From Bacteroidetes bacterium OLB10 (lineage in GTDB: Bacteria; Bacteroidota; Bacteroidia; AKYH767-A; OLB10): a stretch of 64,000 nucleotides of DNA. Below are positions 1 to 10,400 of this stretch, one piece after another. Each line of letters begins with the position of its first letter. The stretch's first letter is position 1. The translations under genes and the position numbers were made by a program. The stretch is from the NCBI GenBank assembly GCA_001567275.1, contig LNBX01000034.1:52632-116631 (forward strand), written 5' to 3'. The notes under the pieces were generated by a model, which made no database searches, was not told the origin of the DNA, and saw only the letters and a program-made list of their open reading frames with translations.

Positions 1-25
1 TGATGAGCAGCAATAATACTTCCAT
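1..25 (-). CDS. Start of a polysaccharide-cluster gene, cut by the window edge
   Basis: An ATG lies on the minus strand at 25-23, ten bases after the stop codon of the polymerase-like gene upstream, and opens a frame reading MEVLLLLI to the window edge. The tight spacing and the hydrophobic beginning fit the next gene of the same polysaccharide operon, for example a glycosyltransferase with a Rossmann-type first strand. Only eight residues are visible, so the product cannot be named. Confidence 0.35.
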
Positions 26-35
26 GGCTATTGTG

Positions 36-1313
36 TTATGTTTTCACTGTTTTGGATTCTGAATAAAAACAATAACAGCAAAATCCTATCCAGCTGAAGA
101 GAATGGAATTATATGCCCAGATGGAACTGATAAAAGAAAAGAGAAAAAAGGCCAATATGCCTGACAAAATTGCTGCTGATGTGAGGCTTCCGTTTCTGGA
201 ACGTTCAAAAAAATACTTGGATAAAAATCCTAATAATGCAAAAACTATCAATGTGCCTGAAAATCCAAAATCATCCATAAGAAAACGAAAAGCAGTGTAA
301 ATATTCGAAAATGCCATTTGATGATTTACGTCTATAGTGGTTTCATAAATTCCAACTTTGCGTTCAGATACTCCAAATAATTCTGAAAGTCCTGCAAATG
401 TAAAAGAGCCATTGTTGTCAACCGGCAAAACGGATTCTACATCATACCATGAGCTATATCCCGAAACATTACCTGAAAACCAAACTTTAAGATAATTGGT
501 TACAAAACTGAACTGTCCACTGTCATTCAGGTTTAGTTTCATTCTGAATGACTGTGAAATTATGAATGCTGAAAGTAAAAGAAAAATACCTGCTGCTCCA
601 ATGATTACATTTCTTCTGCTGAATAAAACCGGATGGTTTCTCTGATAAAATGGTTTAAAAGCAAAATAGGAACCTCCGATAATCACAAACATATAAAGCA
701 TAACTGAACGTGCAGTATAAAAAACCGAAAACAGTACAATCGGAAGAACTAAAAGTGATATCCATATTTTCTGGCTTTTTGTAGTCTTTCCTGCAAGTAG
801 CATCCCTGCAACAAAAGATGTTATATAGCTGATGGTAATGCACAACATAATAGGTGAACTTAATCTGACACCTGCATAACGCTCAGCACTGACTTTAAAT
901 GATGCTTCTGAAAAACTCTGAAAACTAAAGACAGTACTTAATGTCAGTCCTGAGTATTGCAACAATAAAATAAGTGCAGTGAATCCTGACAGAACTCCGG
1001 CTTTAATAATTATCTCATGCAATGAAACGCATCCTGTGTTTAACAGTTGTGCATTTACAGTTTGAGATTTTATATTTTTAAAAACCAATGCCAACCTCCC
1101 TCCGCAAAAAAATACTATTACAAACAACAAAATGGACAGTAAGGCAGGCACTGAAAAATAATAATCATGGGCCGAGCAAATAGAAAATACGATGATAAAA
1201 TTCCAGATTAAGGCAAACAATGAAGCAGGTGCATACCAGCTTTTCTCAGTAAATCTGATAAAAAGTGTCACCAGTGTTTGTGCGATTAATAGAATCAGAA
1301 AATCATCCCTCAT
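36..1313 (-). CDS. O-antigen polymerase-like (Wzy-type) membrane protein
   Basis: A 425-residue, very hydrophobic protein with about ten predicted membrane segments and a longer polar stretch near residues 255-330, which is the usual layout of O-antigen or oligosaccharide-repeat polymerases. Wzy proteins join lipid-linked repeat units on the outer face of the inner membrane. Sequence conservation in this family is poor, so the call rests on topology and on the neighbours: two flippase-like genes and a Wzz-like gene on the same strand. Its start overlaps the end of the upstream flippase gene by 11 bases, which supports translational coupling within one operon. Confidence 0.7.
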   Translation of the reverse strand: MRDDFLILLIAQTLVTLFIRFTEKSWYAPASLFALIWNFIIVFSICSAHDYYFSVPALLSILLFVIVFFCGGRLALVFKNIKSQTVNAQLLNTGCVSLHEIIIKAGVLSGFTALILLLQYSGLTLSTVFSFQSFSEASFKVSAERYAGVRLSSPIMLCITISYITSFVAGMLLAGKTTKSQKIWISLLVLPIVLFSVFYTARSVMLYMFVIIGGSYFAFKPFYQRNHPVLFSRRNVIIGAAGIFLLLSAFIISQSFRMKLNLNDSGQFSFVTNYLKVWFSGNVSGYSSWYDVESVLPVDNNGSFTFAGLSELFGVSERKVGIYETTIDVNHQMAFSNIYTAFRFLMDDFGFSGTLIVFALLGFLSKYFFERSRNGSLTSAAILSGILAFFLFSFISSIWAYNSILFSWIGFCCYCFYSESKTVKT

Positions 1314-2550
1314 TATTGAGCTCCTGTGGTTTTAATTCATTTCTTGAATAAAGATAAACATAAACAGTATAAAACAATGTGGCGATTAAGGTAGTGAAAC
1401 CACAAACATAAATTCCATATTTAGGAATCAGCATAAAATTCAGCATAACATTGAGTGTAATTGCAATGAGGATACCTAAAATCATTTTGAGCTGAAGCTG
1501 ATTAAATTCTAAAGGTTTTTGAATAATCATACTTAATTGCCAGAGGATAGAACTGATAGCTAATGGAAGAAAAATAACAGTGAAATTATGAATTTCTAAT
1601 TTTAGAATTTTACTGAAGACAAAATCTTTAAAAATATAAAGAAATCCAAAAATAATTATGCTTAGTGATAATTCTTTGATGATTGTAATTTTCATTAGTT
1701 GATCGGCTTCGTGTTTTTTATTTTCATTCCAGTATTTGGCAATGGATGGATGAAATGCCAGCAGGATAGGCAAGGTCAGAAAGCCACTGACTTTATAAAT
1801 TAAATCGTACACTGCACTGTATTTGCCAACAGCATCGTAATCTAAATAATATTTGATAACATATCTGTCGGCAATATTGAAAACATTAGATATCAGCAGC
1901 CATAGAGTTAATGGAACGCCATAGGAAAATATCTGTATGATAAATGATTTATTCAGAGGAATAAAACTCACCTGACGGTTTTTAATGATCCATGCAGCCA
2001 ATAAAAACACCACAAGTAACAAACTCAGGAATATGGGCAGAAAGAAAGTTGTGAAATCTCTTCCTGCAGTGTAGAGTATAAATAAAACTCCCAGAATAAT
2101 GCTGAAAACATTATAAGATGATTCAATGAATGAATATTGTGTAGCTTTAAACTGCACCTGTAAAAGGGTGAGTTCAATTAAAAATAACCCAAACAGCATG
2201 GCGAAAGCGATGTAGGTTAGAAGAGGTAAGGTCTGAAGGTGAAAATAATATATTCCCGAAAGCAAAGCAATGACCGAAGCTAAGAGTGACGAATATAAAC
2301 CTATCTGCAGAAAATCACCTCTTACCAGTTCAATACTTTTTTTAAATGAGTGAAAATAGCGTAAGATACCTTGCTGAATCCAACCTACTGAAAGTGATGC
2401 TATAATTAATGCTGTGTTATAAACCAGATTAAATTTTCCGTATTCAGAAGCGCCAATTAATCTGATTCCTAAAACTATTATAAGCAATTGTGTAATTGCC
2501 GGAAATAATTTACCGATGAAATAAATAATAATATTCCGGTTCTGATTCAT
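1303..2550 (-). CDS. Polysaccharide flippase-like protein (Wzx/MOP superfamily)
   Basis: A 415-residue protein with about twelve hydrophobic segments and the N-terminal pattern of the polysaccharide transporters of the MOP superfamily: a first helix followed by LIGASEYGKFNLVY, then a helix with WIQQGILRYF. Such proteins move undecaprenyl-linked repeat units across the inner membrane. The gene overlaps the Wzz-like gene upstream by four bases (ATGA arrangement) and the polymerase gene downstream by 11 bases. It is the second flippase-like gene in this cluster; the other lies at 3313-4563 and is only distantly similar. Substrate unknown. Confidence 0.8.
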   Translation of the reverse strand: MNQNRNIIIYFIGKLFPAITQLLIIVLGIRLIGASEYGKFNLVYNTALIIASLSVGWIQQGILRYFHSFKKSIELVRGDFLQIGLYSSLLASVIALLSGIYYFHLQTLPLLTYIAFAMLFGLFLIELTLLQVQFKATQYSFIESSYNVFSIILGVLFILYTAGRDFTTFFLPIFLSLLLVVFLLAAWIIKNRQVSFIPLNKSFIIQIFSYGVPLTLWLLISNVFNIADRYVIKYYLDYDAVGKYSAVYDLIYKVSGFLTLPILLAFHPSIAKYWNENKKHEADQLMKITIIKELSLSIIIFGFLYIFKDFVFSKILKLEIHNFTVIFLPLAISSILWQLSMIIQKPLEFNQLQLKMILGILIAITLNVMLNFMLIPKYGIYVCGFTTLIATLFYTVYVYLYSRNELKPQELNNEG

Positions 2551-3227
2551 TCAGAATTTTTGTTTCTGAACTGATGGATAACTATTGCAGCAAAAATTCC
2601 CAGTACCATAAGTATAAGGTTTACCTTGATTAATTTTGATTTGCTACTTTCTCTTATCAGAACTACCGATTCACTGTTGAAAGGTGAAATTTCAAAATCC
2701 TTATAGACATTAATTTTCTGATAATTAAGATTGAAAATGTTTAACTCAGATTGCCTTGATTGAAACTCTATTTCGTATCTCAACTCTTCATTCACACCAA
2801 CTGATTTCAGGCTGTCGGAGAGTTTCAGAAATTCTTCCTGATTTTGTAAAAGACTGTTTATTGCAGAAATCCGCTGATAATAATGCATGCGTATGATAGA
2901 ATCATTCATCACCATATCAATAATTATCGGACAACTTTTAGCGACAGCATTGCTGTCAGCCGATTCTGCATAGACTTCATAAATATAATTGTCCTCGTTG
3001 CGATAGGAGCGATAAGATTCTTTTACCTGAGGATTTGTCTGATTGTTCTGTGAGGTATATGAACTCAAAATGGTATTGAGCCTGTCATAAGCCATTGCTT
3101 TGGTTCTTATTTTAACAGTTCCACGGTAGTAATCAGAATCATTTTTGTGATTTAAATAATAATATACATTACCTCCGATTATCACAAGCAGGATAATCCA
3201 TAGTTGTTTTTTGAAAGTATTAATCAT
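2547..3227 (-). CDS. Wzz-like chain-length determinant protein
   Basis: A 226-residue protein with one membrane helix at the N terminus (about residues 8-25), a polar, helix-rich periplasmic region, and a second helix near residues 200-217 followed by a short basic tail. This two-helix layout is that of Wzz-type polysaccharide co-polymerases, which set the length of O-antigen or capsule chains. No proline-rich signature beside the second helix is obvious and the protein is shorter than typical Wzz, so the call leans on topology and on the flanking flippase and polymerase genes. It overlaps the next gene by four bases. Confidence 0.55.
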   Translation of the reverse strand: MINTFKKQLWIILLVIIGGNVYYYLNHKNDSDYYRGTVKIRTKAMAYDRLNTILSSYTSQNNQTNPQVKESYRSYRNEDNYIYEVYAESADSNAVAKSCPIIIDMVMNDSIIRMHYYQRISAINSLLQNQEEFLKLSDSLKSVGVNEELRYEIEFQSRQSELNIFNLNYQKINVYKDFEISPFNSESVVLIRESSKSKLIKVNLILMVLGIFAAIVIHQFRNKNSE

Positions 3228-3312
3228 AGAACTTCTTTTAAATTACCTTAAACATTGGGCGAACCAAATCACAAAACTAATACAATAGGGCTTCTTAAAT
3301 TAAGGTATAATT

Positions 3313-4563
3313 TTAGTTTTTAACAGATGAATAAATCCACAAAACCGATAAAGCGTAAATAATGGTTTGTGAAAATGAAAAAGTCATTATGGATTCAGTG
3401 ATTCCAATATTAAAAATGCGGCAGGCGGCTAATGAAATGGTAAGTGTAATTATTGCTAAAACATTCCATGCAAGCCATTGACGTTGCTTTCCAATTATCA
3501 CCGGCACCTGTGAGATGGGGGTTCGGATAAAATCAAGAAAAAACCACGGAGCAAGTATCCTTGCAAATTGTCCCGACTCGCGCCATTGATCACCAAATAC
3601 AAATGCGAAAATATCAGGACCGGTAATGACTAAAATTATTACAATGGGCAGTGCAACAACAGCAGTTCTGAGAATAGATTTCTTAATAAGAGGCTGAATG
3701 TTTTTACCTTCATGATATTGATGTGCCGCTTCCTGCAAAAATATCTGACCGATGCTGTAACCAATAAGATTGAAAGGTGCCTGTAATACACGCATGGTCA
3801 TTCCATATAATCCTACCACAGCCTGACTGAAAAAGAAAGTAAGAAAGTATATTACACCGTTGATAAGAAGCATATCAGCAAAGGCCTGCCAGAGATTTAC
3901 CTTTGGAAACACATCGTATTTACGTGCCGTCTCCCTCAATTTGGCATTTCCAAGGTTAAAAGCAAACGGAGCATTACTTTTCTGAATGCTGATGTACAAT
4001 ACTAACATGGCTGTGACTCCTCCTGCTACAAACCCTACCAGAAGTCCGTAAGTAATATATCCGAGTAATGCAGCGGCAAGTATTACACCATTGGCAATAA
4101 TGGAATTTATAATGCGATACCGCGATATCAGTTTATAGTTTTTATGACGGTTAGCCCAGTTGAGCATGGCCTGATAGGAACCATTTGCAAGCGTCATCAC
4201 CGGGAGTAACCATAGCCAGTTTGATAAATCCTTATTGCCGGAAAAAAACAAGTTAAAGATGGTTACTCCTGCAAGAGAAAGCAAGGTTGTAAGCAATGTT
4301 ATTTTAAGGCTTAACTGCAGTAATGCTGAAGCATCATCAACGGTGCGTGCCGGAATAATGGCAAACTCATAACGAAGACAAACTATTACAGAAAGTGCAC
4401 TGAGGATACTCATAAAAACAGCTAATAAGCCGAATTCATGAGGAGAATAGTAACGTGAAAAAACAGGGGAGAGTGCAAGAGCAATAAACTGTGCAGAAGC
4501 ACTTCCTGTAACCAAGATTGTCAGGTTGCGGATATATTCAGAGCGTAGTGCAGATCCGCGCAT
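3313..4563 (-). CDS. Second polysaccharide flippase-like protein (Wzx/MOP superfamily)
   Basis: A 416-residue integral membrane protein with about twelve hydrophobic segments. The N terminus carries SRYYSPHEFGLLAVFMS, the usual loop after the first helix of lipopolysaccharide-biosynthesis flippases (PST family). The ATG at 4563 (MRGSALRSEY) is preferred to an in-frame TTG six bases upstream. The start lies 13 bases after the rny stop, so the gene may be read through from rny. A gap of about 85 bases separates it from the Wzz-like gene. Two Wzx-like proteins in one cluster suggest either two pathways or two different exported glycans. Confidence 0.8.
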   Translation of the reverse strand: MRGSALRSEYIRNLTILVTGSASAQFIALALSPVFSRYYSPHEFGLLAVFMSILSALSVIVCLRYEFAIIPARTVDDASALLQLSLKITLLTTLLSLAGVTIFNLFFSGNKDLSNWLWLLPVMTLANGSYQAMLNWANRHKNYKLISRYRIINSIIANGVILAAALLGYITYGLLVGFVAGGVTAMLVLYISIQKSNAPFAFNLGNAKLRETARKYDVFPKVNLWQAFADMLLINGVIYFLTFFFSQAVVGLYGMTMRVLQAPFNLIGYSIGQIFLQEAAHQYHEGKNIQPLIKKSILRTAVVALPIVIILVITGPDIFAFVFGDQWRESGQFARILAPWFFLDFIRTPISQVPVIIGKQRQWLAWNVLAIITLTISLAACRIFNIGITESIMTFSFSQTIIYALSVLWIYSSVKN

Positions 4564-4576
4564 GAACAACTATTGG

Positions 4577-6136
4577 TTACTTAGCATAATTAACCGCACG
4601 CTTCTCACGAATGACGGTAACTTTTACCTGACCTGGATAGGTCATTTCTGTTTGAATGCGCTGTGCCAGATCAAAACTTAAAGTATCTGCCTGCTGGTCG
4701 CTTACTTTTTCGCTTTCTACAATTACGCGCAATTCGCGACCGGCCTGTATGGCAAATGATTTCTCAACGCCCGGGTAGGTGAGTGCAAGTGCTTCCAGAT
4801 CCTTTAATCGTTTGATATATTGTTCAACAATTTCTCTTCTTGCACCGGGTCGTGCACCTGAAATAGCATCGCAAACCTGTATTATAGGACTAATCAGGCT
4901 GGTCATTTCTATCTCATCGTGATGTGCTCCAATAGCATTGCATACTTCAGCATTTTCTTTATGCTTCTCAGCCCATTTCATACCAAGAATAGCATGTGGT
5001 AACTCCGGTTCATCGTCAGGAACTTTTCCAATATCGTGTAACAAACCTGCGCGTTTGGCAAGTTTTACATTCAGACCGAGTTCGCTCGCCATAATAGCAC
5101 ACAGGTTGGCCACTTCGCGAGAGTGTTGCAACAGATTTTGTCCGTACGAAGAGCGGTATTTCATTCTGCCAACCATACGTATCAGTTCAGGTGCAAGCCC
5201 GTGAATTCCCAAGTCAATACAGGTGCGTTTTCCAGTTTCGATAATTTCTTCTTCGAGTTGTCTGCGTACTTTGTTTACTACTTCCTCAATACGCGCAGGG
5301 TGAATACGTCCGTCACTTACCAACTGATGCAGTGCAAGGCGTGCAAGTTCTCTGCGTACAGGATCAAATCCTGAAAGGATAATTGCTTCCGGTGTATCAT
5401 CCACAATAATTTCAATACCGGTGGCAGCTTCAAGGGCACGAATGTTACGCCCTTCACGACCAATTACCCGGCCTTTGATGTCGTCATTCTCTATATTGAA
5501 AACAGTTACTGAATTTTCAACAGCCTGCTCTGTAGCCACACGCTGTATGGTTTGAATAACGATTCGTTTGGCTTCTTTGTTGGCAGTAAGTTTGGCTTCG
5601 TCCATAATATCTTTGATGTAGGACTGTGCCTGTGTGCGTGCTTCGGCTTTCAGGTTTTCCATCAGTTGTGTTTTGGCTTCCTCCTGACTTATTCCTGAAA
5701 TTTTCTCCAGTGCAAGCACATGTTTTTGCAACGATTTATCTACCTCTTGTTTTTTGGCTTCTACAATCTGCATCTGACTGCGCAGATTAGCCTGCATGGC
5801 TTCATACTCCTGATGTTTACGTGAGTTTTGTTCCAGCTTTTGGTTGAGGTCTCTTTCCTTCTGTCGAATACGATTTTCTGAATCAGCAATTTTCTTGTCC
5901 TTTTCAGCAATCATTTTTTCGTGTTCGTTTTTGAGCTGATAGAATTTGTCTTTTGCTTCCATCAGTTTGTCTTTTTTAATGACTTCACCCTTGGCTTCAG
6001 CTTCCTTAATCAGTGCATCAGCTTTTTCCTGGGCAGCTTTTACAATTACAGCATTGTTTTTCTTTGTCACTAAAAAAGTAATCAGCGCTGCAACTATTGC
6101 TGCACCGGCTGCTATTCCTATTGTAACTGGTTCCAT
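4577..6136 (-). CDS. rny: Ribonuclease Y
   Basis: Endoribonuclease Y, a membrane-anchored enzyme that starts mRNA decay. The 519 residues show the full family layout: one membrane helix at about residues 5-23, a long charged coiled coil to about residue 200, a KH RNA-binding domain containing [15 protein letters not shown], and an HD phosphohydrolase domain with the metal motif LLHDIGK and a later HHDE. Length matches the family. It lies 157 bases downstream of zapA on the same strand, an arrangement common in Bacteroidota. The flippase gene follows after 13 bases. Confidence 0.97.
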   Translation of the reverse strand: MEPVTIGIAAGAAIVAALITFLVTKKNNAVIVKAAQEKADALIKEAEAKGEVIKKDKLMEAKDKFYQLKNEHEKMIAEKDKKIADSENRIRQKERDLNQKLEQNSRKHQEYEAMQANLRSQMQIVEAKKQEVDKSLQKHVLALEKISGISQEEAKTQLMENLKAEARTQAQSYIKDIMDEAKLTANKEAKRIVIQTIQRVATEQAVENSVTVFNIENDDIKGRVIGREGRNIRALEAATGIEIIVDDTPEAIILSGFDPVRRELARLALHQLVSDGRIHPARIEEVVNKVRRQLEEEIIETGKRTCIDLGIHGLAPELIRMVGRMKYRSSYGQNLLQHSREVANLCAIMASELGLNVKLAKRAGLLHDIGKVPDDEPELPHAILGMKWAEKHKENAEVCNAIGAHHDEIEMTSLISPIIQVCDAISGARPGARREIVEQYIKRLKDLEALALTYPGVEKSFAIQAGRELRVIVESEKVSDQQADTLSFDLAQRIQTEMTYPGQVKVTVIREKRAVNYAK

Positions 6137-6293
6137 TTGTTCTTGAATAATAGATTACTTCCGGTTTTCCGGAATAGTTAAACATTGTTTGTGTTGAAAC
6201 TAACAACCAAACAGTTTCCGGAAAAATTCCGAAAAGCACGTTGATAAAAACGAAAAAAACAGATGATAAGTCTATCTCAAAGCAAAATGCAGG

Positions 6294-6602
6294 TTACGAG
6301 TTGAAAAGCTGGGGTTGCGACAGATAACCATTTAACAAACTATCTAAAGATTCCAGTTTTTCTAACCTGACGTTTTCATTTTTTGCTCCTGCATTCTGCA
6401 AACCGATGAGTTCTCCCGCAACACTAAATGCGCACATTGCCAGAATATCCTGATTGTCATTTACTGAATACAATCGTTTCAAAGCAGATATCTTATCATT
6501 AATAAGTTTTTCTGCTTTTATGATATTCTCTTTTTCAGTAACCGGAACCTTTATATTCAGTTCACGATTACCTACATGTATTTGCATAGATACGGTTTCC
6601 AT
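6294..6602 (-). CDS. zapA: Cell division protein ZapA
   Basis: A 102-residue protein with the ZapA layout: an N-terminal beta region (MQIHVGNRELNIKVPVTEKE), then EKLINDKISALK and a C-terminal helix. ZapA binds and bundles FtsZ at the division ring. The start lies four bases after the stop of the upstream coiled-coil gene, so the two are surely co-transcribed. The pair resembles the ZapA with coiled-coil partner arrangement seen before rny in Bacteroidota. Confidence 0.9.
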   Translation of the reverse strand: METVSMQIHVGNRELNIKVPVTEKENIIKAEKLINDKISALKRLYSVNDNQDILAMCAFSVAGELIGLQNAGAKNENVRLEKLESLDSLLNGYLSQPQLFNS

Positions 6603-6606
6603 CTTA

Positions 6607-6943
6607 TTACTTATCTAGTAAAGCAAGACATTTATCTATTTCCTTCACATATTCATCTATCCGTGTCTTCAGAAATTTATTCTCTTCCTTTGTTTCTGTA
6701 GTTTCACTGGTGGCTAAATTAAGAACTTTATTCTTATCCTCCAAGTTAGCCAGCTCTACTTTTTGAGTTTCAAGTTGTTGCTCATAGTGGCTGATGGTTT
6801 CTTTCAGCTTTTTTATTTCTTCAGTAAGTTGACGGTTTTCTTCTTCAAACATAGCTTTTTCTTCAGCTATATTTTTTATTAAATTCTATCAGTTTTTGAA
6901 TTTTAACTTCGATAGCTTTTATTTTTTCGAATTGCTGATCCAT
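6607..6943 (-). CDS. Coiled-coil protein upstream of zapA, frameshifted in an A6 run
   Basis: The conventional reading starts at ATG 6852 and gives 81 residues (MFEEENRQLTEEIKKLKE...), almost all heptad coiled coil. Upstream, an ATG at 6943 opens a 26-residue frame (MDQQFEKIKAIEVKIQKLIE...) of the same coiled-coil character that stops at 6863. Removing one A from the A6 run (T6 on the plus strand, 6872-6877) joins the two into one protein of about 111 residues reading ...EFNKNIAEEKAMFEEEN. I infer that the natural gene begins at 6943 and that a one-base insertion or an assembly error splits it. The position before zapA suggests a ZapB-like division role, not proven by sequence. Confidence 0.65.
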
Positions 6944-7046
6944 AAATAATTGATTTTTTATTTGTTATTGATAGGCTAAAAATATTAACTGAAGGTCAAA
7001 TTGCAGCCGGCCGGATTCAATTTTTAGCAACATTACTTTGTTAATA

Positions 7047-7250
7047 TTGGCCTTGAGCACTGCAATGCAATTCAAAATGAAGCCTTGATGTTGAAGCCCT
7101 GTTGCATTCACACACTAACCGGACCATCGGTTAGCGTCAGAAAACCTTAAAAGGCAGCACTGTTTTAAGCACGGAGGCAGATCTCTTACACTGATTTAAC
7201 CGGATGTATGAAAACAAAAAACTGCTCCGTGAGAGGGAGCAGTTCTTCAT
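7047..7250 (+). ncRNA. ssrS: Candidate 6S-like regulatory RNA
   Basis: No coding frame is convincing between the coiled-coil gene and 7437, but the stretch is rich in paired arms. CTAACCG and CGGTTAG (about 7115-7134) form a seven-pair hairpin, TGTTGC (about 7100-7105) can pair with GCAGCA (about 7154-7159) around it, and CCTTAAAAGGC follows at 7145-7155. Enterobacterial 6S RNA shows the same order: a GC-rich apical hairpin with a GGnCC core, then CCUUAAAAC, then a 3' arm with GGCnGAUCUC-like sequence. A possible -7 box (TTACTTTG, 7034-7041) and a terminator at 7218-7250 frame an RNA of about 200 nt. 6S RNA lies next to zapA in gammaproteobacteria, where it precedes ygfA. Ends and identity are inferred. 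Confidence 0.4.
7218..7250. terminator. Intrinsic terminator, probably bidirectional
   Basis: A perfect nine-pair stem, AACTGCTCC (7220-7228) with GGAGCAGTT (7236-7244), and a seven-base loop. On the plus strand it is followed by CTTCATTT, a weak T tract. On the minus strand it is followed by TTTTTGTTTTC, a strong one. It could end the candidate 6S-like RNA on the plus strand or block minus-strand transcription into it. Confidence 0.7.
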
Positions 7251-7436
7251 TTAACCAAATTTCAACCAATTATCGACAAAAAACTTACAAATGCAATGGT
7301 AATGTAGAGTTAGCCAATCGTTGCCCCGCATGAAGCCTATTTTGCTTGCGTTGGCACGGGAAAATAAAATCAAATCAACAACAGTTTATTTTCAAATAGC
7401 GTGCCAAAAAAAATGTCAAACCAAAATTTTAATTAA

Positions 7437-10400
7437 ATGGCACTAAAAATTTACAGCAAAACGAAGGCAGAGAGCAACGAACCTCTGAATGGTGACGACA
7501 AGCGATGGTTGTCAAAATTCAAATTGTTGTCATTATCGCTATTGTTCATTCATCTGGTATTGATGATGCATGCAGCGTTTAATTTAGTAAACGCTCAAAC
7601 TTATGCTCCAATGAGTTATTGGACGTTCAACAGCAGTCCTTTTAATAAGGATTCTATGAACAGGACCAATATGGACTTTACTTCTTATGGTTGCGGATAT
7701 ACCGTTTCCAATAACAGTGTTGTGGGTAAAGGACTTATCTTAGGCAGCAGCGGTGACAACATTAACAGCGGAAACTTTGCTGTAGATACCGCTTTTACAA
7801 TTGAGTTTCTGTTTAAGCCGGGATATCAGTTTAATCAGACATTGCTGTTCAGAAGAATGGACGGAGGCTTCTCCGCCAATTTCAATTTTGATGGTATTTA
7901 TTTTTATACCTATACCAACGGAACAGGTTCTGACGAAATGAAAGTGCCTTTTGATCAGATAGGCAAGCGTTCTTATGGTTACTATATAGATGGCAACTGG
8001 CATCATTTGGTATTTAAATACAGTTCCAATACAGGAAAGAAAGAGATTTATATTGATGGTGAATGTCCTTCAGGATATTCCAAATCCATCTCCGGAAAAA
8101 TAATAAGTGGTTCCAACACCAGTTTGTTTTGGAATCAGGGAGTAAGTTACATGAAATACTTTGGAGAGTATGATGAAATTGCAATTTATAACAGGAGTAT
8201 TCCTGAAAAGCTAATATATCAACACTATAAAGATGCAATCAACAATCATCTTCCTTATAGCTTTAACCTCACATATTCAGGCTCACTTCCTTCTGCAACT
8301 CCAATTACAGCAGCTTTAGATCCGATGGATTTTCCTCAGGGTTATCTTTCACCTACAACATCAGCACTTGAACAGTTACGCAATTATCCTACTGCAAGAT
8401 ATAAACCCGGTAATACTCTGATGAAAAATTTCAACTGGGTTGACCTGATGTATATGGGTGGACGTTTTCAGCCGGGTGTATCCGATGCGCAATCAGTTAC
8501 CAACAGTGTGAACCTTAATGAAGAGTTAGCTAAAAACTGGAATTACATGATTCAGTTACGACTAAGTATGGACAGTTGGGGCAATGCCTGGGCAAATCTT
8601 GCTAATCAGAATCCACAATTAGGAACTTCTCTAATTACATTACGTGCACAGTTGAATCCATCAACTATTACAAGTCAGTCATTAAGTAATGATAAGTATC
8701 TGCAAAATTCTTCCGGTAGTTTTATAGATCCAAATGGAAATGGTTCTTCTCATAAATGGTGGAGACCAACTGCGCCAACTTCTACTTATGACAATGATGG
8801 CGTTCAAATGCGTGCAAATGTTCAGGATGTATTGAATGCATTAACGCGACCTTTGACAATGATTAACGAAAACGGAGAAGTATTTCCTTGGATAACAGAT
8901 GGTGCTCTTGCAGCAGATCCTGCTGTAGTAGCAGCTAAGAATGCTTCAGGAATGGACTTTCAGACTTTCCAGGCAAGTAAGTTTAAAGAGAATGAAATCC
9001 AATCCTACCGTGACAAAATTTTTGATCTTACTGCTTTGTCGAATACAAAGTTTACAGAGTATGGTATTGATGGTTTCCCTCAATATCGTCAGAAGTATTC
9101 ACAGGCAAGATTGGTAAATTCTCAAATGAATGGACAATATTACAGTACTCCTGATTTTTATCCTCGTTGGCCATATAACTGGCGCAACTGGATAACTGCA
9201 TGGCATGGATGGCAATGGATAGTTGACAGCCGTTATAATGAATTACAAGTTGGAGATAATCTGTTTTCACCATTTGTGGCTGCAGGTTGGGATGTGGATG
9301 AAACAAAAAATATGCGTCCCGGACAGTTTTTAGGATTGCTGAAATGTTTGAACATGGTAGGGGCAGAGTTTTTCTATACAGGATACTTTAATGAAGCAGG
9401 CAATTACAATCCGCCAAATCCTCCTCCCGGAAATCCGGCAGGTTATGCATGGCAAACAGCAGCGCCATCTTATGCTCAGGGAATAGCAAGTCGTTATGAA
9501 GATTTATTACGTAATGGCAGTGTTTTGCCCGGTAATGTTCCTGCATATTACTCCGATCCAAACGGAAAACCCGGATATACTTTCTGGGCAGGTGACTTAC
9601 GTAAACTTGTTGTTGTAAGAAAACATAACACACAATCGAAGTTTGCAATTACAGGAACCATACAACCCAACACCAATATGCAGGGTGGTGCAGAAAATGA
9701 AAGTGTAGCAACAATCACTCTTGACGGACAACAACTGAAGTTTAATGTAAGACGTCAGGGCAGTACATATATATATGATAAAACAAATGCTGCTAATCCT
9801 GTATTCTATCAGTTAGATGCATGGCATGAAAGTTCACATCCTTCTCATTGGTCAAAAGATTTTGTTGTAGAAGCAGAATTGTATGACAATACAAATGCGA
9901 CCTATAATTTAAAAACCATTCAGGCTCCTGGTGCAGCTGCCGGTGATTATACCGATTACACAACGGCAGTAGTATTTCCTTCAGGTCAGTCCAACTTTAC
10001 ACCAATGGAGTATGAAATACAACCAAGGAGTACTTCTCAAAGTAACTTATACTTATGGGTAAGAGTCAGAAGTACTGATGGTACAGCAACAGGTGTTTCT
10101 GTTTCATTGGACAATGGTAGTGCCAAAACAATTGGTTGTGTGGCTGACACCAACTGGACGTGGTATCGTATAGATGCCTGCGATCAGCAGCCGATTGAAT
10201 TTACAGGTATCAGTGTTGGTCAACATACCATACGCTTTACACCAACCAATAATAAATTGATGTTTGACAAATTTGTGCTATCGTCTAATTCAAGCCTTAT
10301 CACAAATTATTCTACAGCTACATGTTCTTCAGGTGGATCAGCAAGTGCAACTGCCAATGGAGCTACATCATTTTGTCAGGGAGGCAGTGTAACACTTACT

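Noticed and set aside
7437..7600. Later start for the giant protein, to shorten the long polar N terminus before the signal peptide
   Set aside because: The ATG at 7437 is clean and the residues to the hydrophobic segment are in one frame; I see no stronger start, though a downstream methionine cannot be excluded.
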